The notes under the pieces were generated by a model. The model was not told where the DNA came from. It was given only the letters and a program-made list of their open reading frames with translations, and did not search any database. This document shows, piece by piece, positions 1 through 4,791 of a DNA stretch of 7,794 bases. Within the stretch, counting starts at the first letter, position 1, and every line of letters starts with the position of its first letter. This DNA is from Thiohalobacter sp. (GTDB taxonomy: Bacteria; Pseudomonadota; Gammaproteobacteria; Thiohalobacterales; Thiohalobacteraceae). Location of the stretch: contig JALVEM010000429.1 in the NCBI GenBank assembly GCA_027030825.1, positions 1 through 7,794 of the forward strand, written 5' to 3'. The translations under genes were made by a program, and so were the position numbers.

Positions 1-2
1 GT

Positions 3-287
3 GCCTGGCTGATGCAGTCCTGGGGCATGCCCGGCGAGATCGTCACCAGCCTGAGAGAGCATCACAATCCGGAATACGAGGGACCGTTCGCCGCCTACTC
101 GCATCTCGTGCTGGTGGTGGATCATCTGCTCAAGGGGGTGGGCATCGGCGACGCCCCGGATGCTGCCCTGCCCGAGACCTCGCTTGCGGCGACGGGTCTG
201 GAGGAAGCACAGTGCCGAAGGGCGCTGGATGCGCTCATGGAGAAGGGCAGCGATCTGGATGCGATGGCGAGAAGCCTGCATGGCTGA
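3..287 (+). CDS. HDOD-domain signalling protein, C-terminal fragment
   Basis: The gene enters from the left edge in frame 3 and ends at TGA 285-287, leaving 94 visible residues. The start WLMQSWGMPGEIVTSLREHH matches the late part of HDOD domains, where a W-x-(L/M)-P-x-x-I segment is followed by a paired HH. Further on come a SHLVLVVDHLL helix and a GIG turn (VGIGD), which resemble the usual last helices of the domain. HDOD proteins are HD-phosphohydrolase relatives that usually lack metal-dependent activity and act as regulators in bacterial signalling. The effector or receiver domain, if any, lies outside the window, so the specific role is unknown. The last 30 residues or so are helical and not diagnostic. 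No convincing terminator follows; the next 960 bases are repeats. The family call is fairly sure; complete domain architecture cannot be seen. Confidence 0.75.
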   Translation, partial: AWLMQSWGMPGEIVTSLREHHNPEYEGPFAAYSHLVLVVDHLLKGVGIGDAPDAALPETSLAATGLEEAQCRRALDALMEKGSDLDAMARSLHG

Positions 288-367
288 TCCGGTCGTGCAG
301 AGGGGGATGGCCATGGAATCCATGAAACCCGTGAAAATGGGTGCCTGAAGGAAACCTCGTTACATGA

Positions 368-400
368 CGCAGAGCGCGCAGAGGCGCAGAGTACGCAGAG
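368..400. repeat. CGCAGAG motif array
   Basis: CGCAGAG occurs four times, at 368-374, 377-383, 385-391 and 394-400, with steps of 9, 8 and 9 bases. It is a short direct-repeat cluster at the left edge of the repeat block. No function is evident. Confidence 0.75.
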
Positions 401-408
401 GGGTTTAG

Positions 409-450
409 GAATTCAGAATCCAGAATTCAGAATTCAGAAGCAGGAGCTGG
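409..450. repeat. heptanucleotide tandem array, left
   Basis: Six consecutive 7-base units run without gaps: GAATTCA, GAATCCA, GAATTCA, GAATTCA, GAAGCAG, GAGCTGG. The unit drifts at the right end but the period of 7 holds. Similar short tandem heptanucleotide repeats are known between genes in cyanobacteria and some other bacteria. The array overlaps the left arm of a large inverted repeat. Confidence 0.8.
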
Positions 451-465
451 AAGGTCGCTCTCTGC
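423..465 (+). repeat. outer inverted repeat, left arm
   Basis: This arm is the imperfect reverse complement of 1058-1101. Both read GAATTCA twice, then GAAGCAG or GGAGCAA, then an AGCTG, AAGGT and CTGCC series, with a few substitutions and small indels. The two arms bracket all the palindromic repeats between them. No transposase gene is enclosed, and no target-site duplication is visible outside the arms. Confidence 0.65.
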
Positions 466-606
466 CCGTCATTCTGGGCGTGTGGTTTTTCTCCTCTGTC
501 ATTCGGGTGAGCAATTTTTCTCCTCCGTCATTCCGGGCGAGCGAAGCGAGACCCGGAATCCAGAAACCACGCTGATTGTTGCGGCCAAGGCCGGGTCTTT
601 TCCTGG

Positions 607-640
607 ATCCCGGATAGCCCGCTGCGCGGGCTTCCGGGAT
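607..640. repeat. long hairpin, right arm A
   Basis: ATCCCGGA (607-614) pairs with TCCGGGAT (633-640). Inside it, AGCCCGC (616-622) pairs with GCGGGCT (626-632) around the loop TGC, with a single unpaired T at 615. That gives 15 paired positions, in DNA cruciform or RNA form. There is no T-tract directly after it, so a simple intrinsic terminator is not supported. Confidence 0.85.
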
Positions 641-799
641 GACTTGGGAGGTGGAGTCATTCCGGGCGAGCAGTTTCTTCGTCATTCCGGCCAAGCGGTG
701 TCTTCTCTTTCGTCATTCCGGCCAAGCGAGCGGGGCGAGTGCGAGCCGGAATCCAGAAACCACGCCGATTCGTGCTGCGTGGGCTGATGCTTTTCCTGG

Positions 800-833
800 A
801 TCCCGGATACCGCGCTACGCGCGGTTCCGGGAT
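800..833. repeat. long hairpin, right arm B
   Basis: This has the same architecture as the hairpin at 607-640: ATCCCGGA (800-807) pairs with TCCGGGAT (826-833), and ACCGCGC (809-815) pairs with GCGCGGT (819-825) around the loop TAC, with the same unpaired T at 808. The inner stem differs from copy A on both sides, yet still pairs completely. Confidence 0.85.
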
Positions 834-976
834 GACAATAAGGGGGGCAAGCGCGCGGTTCCGGGATGACAATAAGGGGGGCAAGCGCGCGGTTCCGGGA
901 TGACAATAAGGGGGGTAAGCGCGGGCTTCCGGGATGACTCGGAGTGGGTGCTGCGCGGGCTTTCGGGATGACCCGA
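819..976. repeat. 34-bp tandem repeat, about 4.6 copies
   Basis: The unit is GCGCGGTTCCGGGATGAC followed by AATAAGGGGGGCAAGC. Copies lie at 819-852, 853-886, 887-920 and 921-954, with a partial one at 955-976. The first three are identical but for one base at 916 (T in place of C). The fourth and fifth carry the alternative arm (GCGGGCTT) and diverged spacers. Each copy contains the right arm of the neighbouring hairpin, so the array looks like local amplification of half a palindrome. Confidence 0.9.
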
Positions 977-986
977 TGAGCGAAAT

Positions 987-1070
987 GGTTGCGGCAGTCT
1001 CGGGCGCGACCGACTCGGCGATGCCGAGCACCACGAGCCGTCGGAGGCCATGATCGAGGCAGTCGCAACC
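987..1070. other. self-complementary 84-base segment of unknown nature
   Basis: GGTTGCG (987-993) pairs with CGCAACC (1064-1070), CCGAC (1010-1014) with GTCGG (1040-1044), and CTCGGC (1014-1019) with GCCGAG (1023-1028) around a GAT loop; the last two share base 1014, so they compete there. It is the only part of the repeat block without obvious repeat sequence. There is no T-loop or anticodon arm, so it is not a tRNA. A minus-strand reading is protein-like in composition but not recognised, and it might be a gene remnant. Confidence 0.4.
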
Positions 1071-1101
1071 TTTCAGCTTCTTGCTCCTGAATTCTGAATT
1101 C
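1058..1101 (-). repeat. outer inverted repeat, right arm
   Basis: The reverse complement reads GAATTCAGAATTCAG and continues with AGC-rich heptads into AAAGG and CTGCC, matching the left arm at 423-465. It overlaps the right end of the self-complementary segment 987-1070. A perfect GC hairpin, GGCCAGC-gcg-GCTGGCC (1103-1119), lies immediately outside it. Confidence 0.65.
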
Positions 1102-1122
1102 CGGCCAGCGCGGCTGGCCAGT

Positions 1123-1150
1123 CTTCCAACTTCGAGCTTCGAGCTTCCCA
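1123..1150. repeat. heptanucleotide tandem array, right
   Basis: Four units of 7 bases: CTTCCAA, CTTCGAG, CTTCGAG, CTTCCCA. This is the same 7-base periodicity as the array at 409-450 but a different unit. It ends 12 bases before the proposed adk -35 element. Confidence 0.7.
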
Positions 1151-1161
1151 GCTGCCCCGGC

Positions 1162-1190
1162 TTGAAAAACCCACCCGCGGGCGGGATACT
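1162..1190 (+). promoter_or_regulatory. sigma-70 type promoter for adk
   Basis: TTGAAA (1162-1167) and GATACT (1185-1190) are separated by exactly 17 bases. They match the consensus hexamers at 5 and 4 of 6 positions. Transcription would begin near 1197, leaving a leader of roughly 50 bases before the adk start. The promoter lies just outside the repeat block, so adk probably does not depend on upstream transcription. Confidence 0.55.
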
Positions 1191-1245
1191 CCCGGGCCAT
1201 TCGGTATCTTTCCACTGACATACGACACGACCCGAGGAGAAGAGC

Positions 1246-1905
1246 ATGCGCATCATCCTGTTGGGCCCGCCGGGCGCCGGCAAGGGCACCCAGGCCCAGT
1301 TCATCAAGGAAAAACTGGGCATCCCGCAGATCTCGACCGGCGACATGCTGCGCGCCGCCGTGGCCGCCGGCACCGAACTGGGCAAGAAGGCCAAGAAGAT
1401 CATGGACGAAGGCGGGCTGGTGCCCGACGACCTCATCCTCGATCTGGTCAGGGAGAGGATCAGCCAGCCGGATTGTGAGAAGGGCTTTCTGCTCGACGGC
1501 TTCCCGCGCACCGTGCCGCAGGCCGAGGCGCTGAAGAAAATGGGCATCAGGATCGATGCCGTGATCGAGATCACGCTGGACGACGAGGAGATCATCCGGC
1601 GCATGAGCGGACGGCGGGTGCACCCGGCATCCGGTCGAACCTATCACGTGATCTTCAATCCGCCGAAGGAAGAGGGCAAGGACGACGTCACCGGCGAGCC
1701 CCTGATCCAGCGCGACGACGACAGGGAAGAGACCGTCCGCAAGCGGCTGGAGGTCTATCACGAGCAGACCGAGCCGCTGGTCGAGTTCTATCGCAAGTGG
1801 GCCGAGAGCGGCGATCCGGAGGCGCCGAAGTACATCCGCATCGACGGCAGCGGCAGTGTCGAGTCCGTCAGAGATGCCATATTCAAGGCCCTTGGTGTCT
1901 CCTGA
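1246..1905 (+). CDS. adk: adenylate kinase
   Basis: Cytoplasmic enzyme catalysing ATP + AMP = 2 ADP, essential for adenylate balance. It has 219 residues, close to the 214 of the E. coli enzyme. The P-loop GPPGAGKGT is at residues 7-15 and the AMP-binding STGDMLR at 30-36. DGFPRT (84-89) belongs to the conserved core. The LID spans about 122-159 and opens with GRRVHPASGRTYH. It has HPASG and DDVTGEPL motifs in place of the four zinc cysteines found in many Gram-positive enzymes, as is usual in gammaproteobacteria. The GAGGAGA ribosome site at 1234-1240 lies 5 bases before ATG 1246. The gene stands alone, with its own promoter upstream and a terminator downstream. All key residues appear intact. 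Confidence 0.98.
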   Translation: MRIILLGPPGAGKGTQAQFIKEKLGIPQISTGDMLRAAVAAGTELGKKAKKIMDEGGLVPDDLILDLVRERISQPDCEKGFLLDGFPRTVPQAEALKKMGIRIDAVIEITLDDEEIIRRMSGRRVHPASGRTYHVIFNPPKEEGKDDVTGEPLIQRDDDREETVRKRLEVYHEQTEPLVEFYRKWAESGDPEAPKYIRIDGSGSVESVRDAIFKALGVS

Positions 1906-1935
1906 ACACCCGTTCGGGGCCCGGAAAGCGTCAGG

Positions 1936-1970
1936 AAACCGGCATTCGTTGCCGGTTTTCCTTTTCCGGA
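1936..1970 (+). terminator. intrinsic terminator of adk
   Basis: AAACCGGC (1936-1943) pairs with GCCGGTTT (1951-1958) around a 7-base loop. The stem is followed by a T-rich stretch (TTTTCCTTTTCC). It sits 31 bases after the adk stop, as expected for a Rho-independent terminator ending a single-gene transcript. Confidence 0.8.
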
Positions 1971-2190
1971 CGGAGACGAGGATGGCCCGAATTGACAGGA
2001 AACGTCACTGAACACGCTGACGGGCGGATCATCCGCGCCTGATCGCGCCTCAAGGTCGTGATGGACGGGATATTCAGGAAAATCAGCATGTTCCATGGAT
2101 ACAGGGTGTTTTCCGTGATAGAGTTCACAGTCATGACGTTGTTTCCTGGCAACGGTGTGCCGGATGCCTCGAGGACAGCGCACCGTCCGG

Positions 2191-2253
2191 GTCTGTCTTC
2201 AGCCGTTGTCTGCGGGCTTCAAACCCGTTAATTTAGAACGGGTAAGGACAGAC
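2191..2253 (+). promoter_or_regulatory. possible structured leader with alternative hairpins
   Basis: An outer stem GTCTGTC (2191-2197) pairs with GACAGAC (2247-2253), and TT/AA extends it with one bulged G. Inside, ACCCGTT (2223-2229) pairs with AACGGGT (2237-2243). The same ACCCG bases can instead pair with CGGG at 2213-2216 in the hairpin GCGGG-CTTCAAA-CCCGT (2212-2228). It lies about 150 bases before the diguanylate cyclase start. It does not match the c-di-GMP riboswitch core as I know it. The rest of the 1971-2401 gap shows only an isolated TTGACA (1992-1997) without a -10, and no gene. Confidence 0.35.
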
Positions 2254-2401
2254 GCGAGGACGCTGCCCTCCAGACCATAATCAAGCAGCATCCGAGGAAG
2301 CTCACCCCTTGCAGTCCGCGCCGTTCGCATCGGGCGGTCGTGAATGAAGCAGGACCGCGTCAATGACTTCACACAGGGATGTGGTGTGGAGAAGCCACCA
2401 T

Positions 2402-3868
2402 ATGGCCAATGCGTTCGAACGACAATCGGCTGGCGGGGATACCCTCAGGCAGAAGATCCTCTCGCTTCTGGGTGGGCTTCGACAGAGTGCCGCGGGTCGC
2501 GTGGTCCATGACCAGGTCGCGCAGATGCTCGATGCCTGGCAACGCGAGACCGAGGAATCCATCGAACTCTATGCCGCCATCATCGATCTCCTGCTCGATG
2601 GCTGGGCCTTGCAGCTGGCGCCCGACTCCCCGCTGCGTGTCCACCTGCAGCTGCTGAGAACCCGGTTGCGCCCGCCCCTGCATGCCTCGGAATTCGACCG
2701 CATGCGCGAGCTGGTGGCGCAGCTGTTGCTCAATCCGGTGCCCGACGAGCACCTGCAGAAGGCGATTCTAGAACCCCTGCTCGCGAGTTTCGGCATCCTC
2801 GAGTCGGTGCCGCCGGCTGCGCCGGCCACCGGAAAGGCGCCCGGGAAGCCCGCCGAGACGGCCACCGGAGCCGGTGCGGCCCGGGAGGCCGGGGCAGCGG
2901 CGCGCACTTCGGCGGGCGTGCGGCCGCCGCGGCTGCGCCGTCGCGAGCAACCGGCCCCGGAGGCTCCTTCGCCGGCGGCGGGCGGCGCGCCCGAATCTCC
3001 GGCCGGCGACGAGGGAGAGCTGCTGCGCACCAACGGCATTCAGGCCCTGCAGGCCGATCTCGATCGGGAGGTGGAATCCGCCATCGCCCGCAACCAGGAG
3101 TTCGGCGTACTGCTCGAGGTGGTGCTCAACGAGCTCCAGCAGGCCGGCGAGATCGAAAACCTCGAGGACCTGCGCTGGACGCTCATCCGCGAAGTGGAAA
3201 AGCTGCGGGAGGGCCATCGCAAGCTGGTCGAGCGGATGGACGCCACCCAGGAATACCTGCGCATGCTGGAACAGGACAGCCGCCAGCTCAGCGACGAGCT
3301 GATCCGCACGCGGCTTCTGAGCCTCACCGACGAGCTCACCGGGCTCTCCAACCGGCGGGCCTTTCTGCGCCGGCTGGAAGACGAGGTGGCCCGCGCCAAG
3401 CGCTACGGATTCCCGCTCTCGCTGGTGCTGATCGACCTCGATTTCTTCAAGGAGGTCAACGATCGCTATGGCCATGCCGCCGGTGACGAAGTGCTGCGCG
3501 TGTACGCGCGGAACATTCTCTCGATCTTCCGTCATCACGACCTCGTGGCGCGATACGGCGGCGAGGAATTCGCCGTGCTGCTGCCCAATACCGACCTGGA
3601 AGGTGCGCGCCGGGCGCTCGAGAAGGTCCAGCGGCGCTGCCGGGAGACCCGCTGGCAGAGCAACGGCGACATCCATCCGGTGCCCACTTTCTCCGCCGGC
3701 CTGGCGCTCTACAAGCCGGGCGAGACGCCGAGCGCCTTCATGGAACGGGTCGACAAGGCGCTCTATCGCGCCAAGCGGCTCGGGCGCGACCGGATCGAGA
3801 TCGACATGACCTACAAGATCGAAGACGAGGACAAGCTCGCCCGGGCGGGTCGGTCGGCTGAAGAGTGA
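2402..3868 (+). CDS. diguanylate cyclase (GGDEF domain) with novel N-terminal region
   Basis: Predicted to make cyclic di-GMP from two GTP. With the start at ATG 2402 it has 488 residues. GGAGAAG (2388-2394) lies 7 bases before this start. An in-frame ATG at 2363 has only AGGA upstream and would add 13 unlike-protein residues, so it is less likely. Residues 1-135 are helical, soluble and unrecognised. Residues 136-205 are a disordered Ala/Pro/Gly/Arg-rich linker. Residues about 210-305 are charged and helical, probably coiled coil, and suited to dimerisation. The GGDEF domain covers about 307-470: SLTDELTGLSNRRAF (307-321), DLDFF (345-349), GGEEF (386-390) and ALYRAKRLGRDRIE (453-466). RHHD (377-380), five residues before GGEEF, is the product-inhibition I-site. 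No membrane segment, signal peptide, PAS or receiver domain is seen, so the input signal is unknown. Confidence 0.93.
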   Translation: MANAFERQSAGGDTLRQKILSLLGGLRQSAAGRVVHDQVAQMLDAWQRETEESIELYAAIIDLLLDGWALQLAPDSPLRVHLQLLRTRLRPPLHASEFDRMRELVAQLLLNPVPDEHLQKAILEPLLASFGILESVPPAAPATGKAPGKPAETATGAGAAREAGAAARTSAGVRPPRLRRREQPAPEAPSPAAGGAPESPAGDEGELLRTNGIQALQADLDREVESAIARNQEFGVLLEVVLNELQQAGEIENLEDLRWTLIREVEKLREGHRKLVERMDATQEYLRMLEQDSRQLSDELIRTRLLSLTDELTGLSNRRAFLRRLEDEVARAKRYGFPLSLVLIDLDFFKEVNDRYGHAAGDEVLRVYARNILSIFRHHDLVARYGGEEFAVLLPNTDLEGARRALEKVQRRCRETRWQSNGDIHPVPTFSAGLALYKPGETPSAFMERVDKALYRAKRLGRDRIEIDMTYKIEDEDKLARAGRSAEE

Positions 3869-3967
3869 ACCGCCGGCCTGCGGGCGCTTTCATGACGCGG
3901 ATCAAGCCAATTCGCGCCCGCCTGTGCTTCAATCCCCGTCAGCGGTTCGCTGGAGGTGATCCCGAAC

Positions 3968-4345
3968 ATGGACTGGGGATGGCCGCTGGTCTTCGGCGGC
4001 GGTGTGATTGCGGCACTGTTGCATTTTCTGCCCGCCCTGTTTCTGCGCCGTGGGCAGGGTCGTTTCCTGCCGGAACTCGAGGCGATCCTGGGCGAGCGCC
4101 TGCGAAAGCATCGGCATCTGGTGCTGTGCCTGGCCCATGAAGGGCCGGATCCCGCCTCTCCGCTCGGTCGCCTGATGGCGAAAGAGGACAGGGTGATTCC
4201 GCTCGCCGCGGGCGATCATCCGGAGCTCGTTCGGGCGCTCGATCCGCCGGCGTTGCCGGCCTGGGTGGTGGTGCGCGAGGGCCGGGTGGTGCATGTGGCC
4301 ACACGTCTGCAGACACCGGCGCAGCTGCGCACGCTGCTCGAATGA
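3968..4345 (+). CDS. membrane-anchored thioredoxin-fold-like protein lacking CxxC
   Basis: The gene encodes 125 residues. GGAGGTGATC (3952-3961), an almost complete anti-Shine-Dalgarno match, precedes ATG 3968 by 6 bases; a GTG at 3956 lies inside that site and is unlikely to be the start. Residues 6-26 form one hydrophobic helix followed by LFLRRGQGR, which suggests an N-terminal anchor with the rest in the cytoplasm. Residues 50-125 follow the thioredoxin pattern: a strand HLVLCLAHEG, a helix, a strand VIPLAAGDHPEL, then ALPAWVVVREGRVVH, which corresponds to the cis-proline strand and hairpin of thioredoxin, and a final TPAQLRTLLE helix. There is a single cysteine (C54) and no redox pair, so disulfide reductase activity is not expected. 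A thioredoxin gene follows 50 bases later. No named family is recognised; the fold is inferred by eye. Confidence 0.75.
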   Translation: MDWGWPLVFGGGVIAALLHFLPALFLRRGQGRFLPELEAILGERLRKHRHLVLCLAHEGPDPASPLGRLMAKEDRVIPLAAGDHPELVRALDPPALPAWVVVREGRVVHVATRLQTPAQLRTLLE

Positions 4346-4354
4346 TTTTTGTTT

Positions 4355-4360
4355 TATACT
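4355..4360 (+). promoter_or_regulatory. possible -10 element for trx
   Basis: TATACT matches the sigma-70 -10 consensus at 5 of 6 bases and sits in a short AT-rich patch just after the upstream stop codon. No good -35 lies 16-18 bases upstream and there is no extended TGN. It may give trx its own transcription in addition to read-through. Confidence 0.35.
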
Positions 4361-4395
4361 CGATCGACTCAACCCTTCATACTGGAGACCCCCCT

Positions 4396-4773
4396 GTGGC
4401 AACGGTAGAACTGACCAAGGACAATTTCGACGAAGTCATCTCCAACAACGATCTCGTGCTGGTGGACTTCTGGGCACCCTGGTGTGCGCCCTGCCGGAGT
4501 TTCGCGCCCATCTTCGAGGCCGAATCCGAGAAGCACGACGATGTCGTCTTCGCCAAGGTCAATACGGAAGAGGAGCAGGAACTGGCCGCCCACTTCCAGA
4601 TCCGCTCGATTCCCACCCTCATGATCTTCCGCGAGCGAATCATCATCTTCGCCCAGCCGGGCATGCTGCCGGCGAATGCCCTTGCGGAACTGGTCGAGAA
4701 GGCCAGGGCGCTGGACATGGACGAAGTGCGCCGGCAGATCGCCGAACAGCAGCAGGAAGGTGCGGGTGGTTGA
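4396..4773 (+). CDS. thioredoxin with CAPC active site
   Basis: A cytoplasmic thiol-disulfide oxidoreductase of 125 residues. The open frame extends upstream to an ATG at 4342, but those codons overlap the previous gene's end and do not look like thioredoxin. GTG 4396, with GGAG at 4384-4387 eight bases before it, starts the protein exactly at the first thioredoxin strand (ATVELTKDNF). The active site is WAPWCAPCRSFAP, with cysteines at 30 and 33; the usual middle pair is GP, here AP. The cis-proline is P73 in IRSIPTLMIF. Residues after about 108 form an acidic, Gln-rich helical tail (MDEVRRQIAEQQQEG) beyond the usual thioredoxin end. CAPC thioredoxins are a recognised variety and the protein should be active. 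It may be co-transcribed with the upstream membrane protein. Which paralogue it is cannot be told, so no symbol is given. Confidence 0.92.
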   Translation: MATVELTKDNFDEVISNNDLVLVDFWAPWCAPCRSFAPIFEAESEKHDDVVFAKVNTEEEQELAAHFQIRSIPTLMIFRERIIIFAQPGMLPANALAELVEKARALDMDEVRRQIAEQQQEGAGG

Positions 4774-4791
4774 CGGGCTGCCGGAAGCCTG

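Larger units (their letters stand above)
468..972. repeat. mosaic of palindromic repeat arms (six left, six right)
   Basis: Left arms begin with GTCATTC at 468, 498, 527, 656, 681 and 712. Right arms end with GGGATGAC at 643, 836, 870, 904, 938 and 972. The fullest left arms (527-563 and 712-756) are themselves palindromes: ATTCCGGG 530-537 pairs with CCCGGAAT 552-559, and ATTCCGGC 715-722 with GCCGGAAT 745-752. Each is followed after about 40 bases by a right arm beginning CTGGATCCCGG. Left and right arms are inverted versions of one repeat family, because the reverse complement of a right arm also reads GTCAT-CCGG...GGATCCAG. The order is LLL R LLL RRRRR, which is balanced. Confidence 0.8.
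366..1150. repeat. composite intergenic repeat block
   Basis: The 958-base gap between the HDOD gene and adk holds almost nothing but repeats. In order: CGCAGAG motifs (368-400), GAATTCA-type heptads (409-450), a mosaic of palindrome arms (468-972), a self-complementary segment (987-1070), heptads in the opposite orientation (1075-1102), a GC hairpin (1103-1119) and CTTCGAG heptads (1123-1150). Long open frames cross this block on the minus strand and run into antisense of adk. They consist of translated repeats and look like no protein. The organisation resembles neisserial intergenic mosaic elements, where ATTCC...GGAAT inverted repeats punctuate short spacers. That is a resemblance of form, not proof of common origin. 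Bases 288-365 carry only a 13-bp palindrome (CATGGA-A-TCCATG, 312-324). Confidence 0.8.

Noticed and set aside
607..643. Hairpin as terminator of the HDOD gene
   Set aside because: No T-tract follows on either strand, and it is over 300 bases from the gene's end; it belongs to the repeat family.
819..976. CRISPR-like array of 34-bp units
   Set aside because: The whole unit is repeated with no variable spacers and no cas genes nearby; it is a simple tandem repeat.
657..1761. Long minus-strand open frames (315 and 359 codons) across the repeat block and antisense to adk
   Set aside because: They translate repeat DNA and the complement of a certain adk gene; no family resemblance and no ribosome site. 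High GC makes such shadows common.
1992..2020. Perfect -35 hexamer TTGACA as a promoter
   Set aside because: No -10-like hexamer lies 16-18 bases downstream.
1931..2183. Short minus-strand open frames (73 and 131 codons) after adk
   Set aside because: They overlap the adk terminator or adk itself, lack credible ribosome sites and look like no protein.
2205..2244. Possible tRNA T-arm (GCGGG-CTTCAAA-CCCGT)
   Set aside because: The loop is shifted by one base from the TTCRA consensus and no acceptor, D or anticodon arms accompany it.
2363..2401. ATG 2363 as the start of the diguanylate cyclase
   Set aside because: The ribosome site before ATG 2402 is stronger and the extra residues are not protein-like; it cannot be fully excluded.
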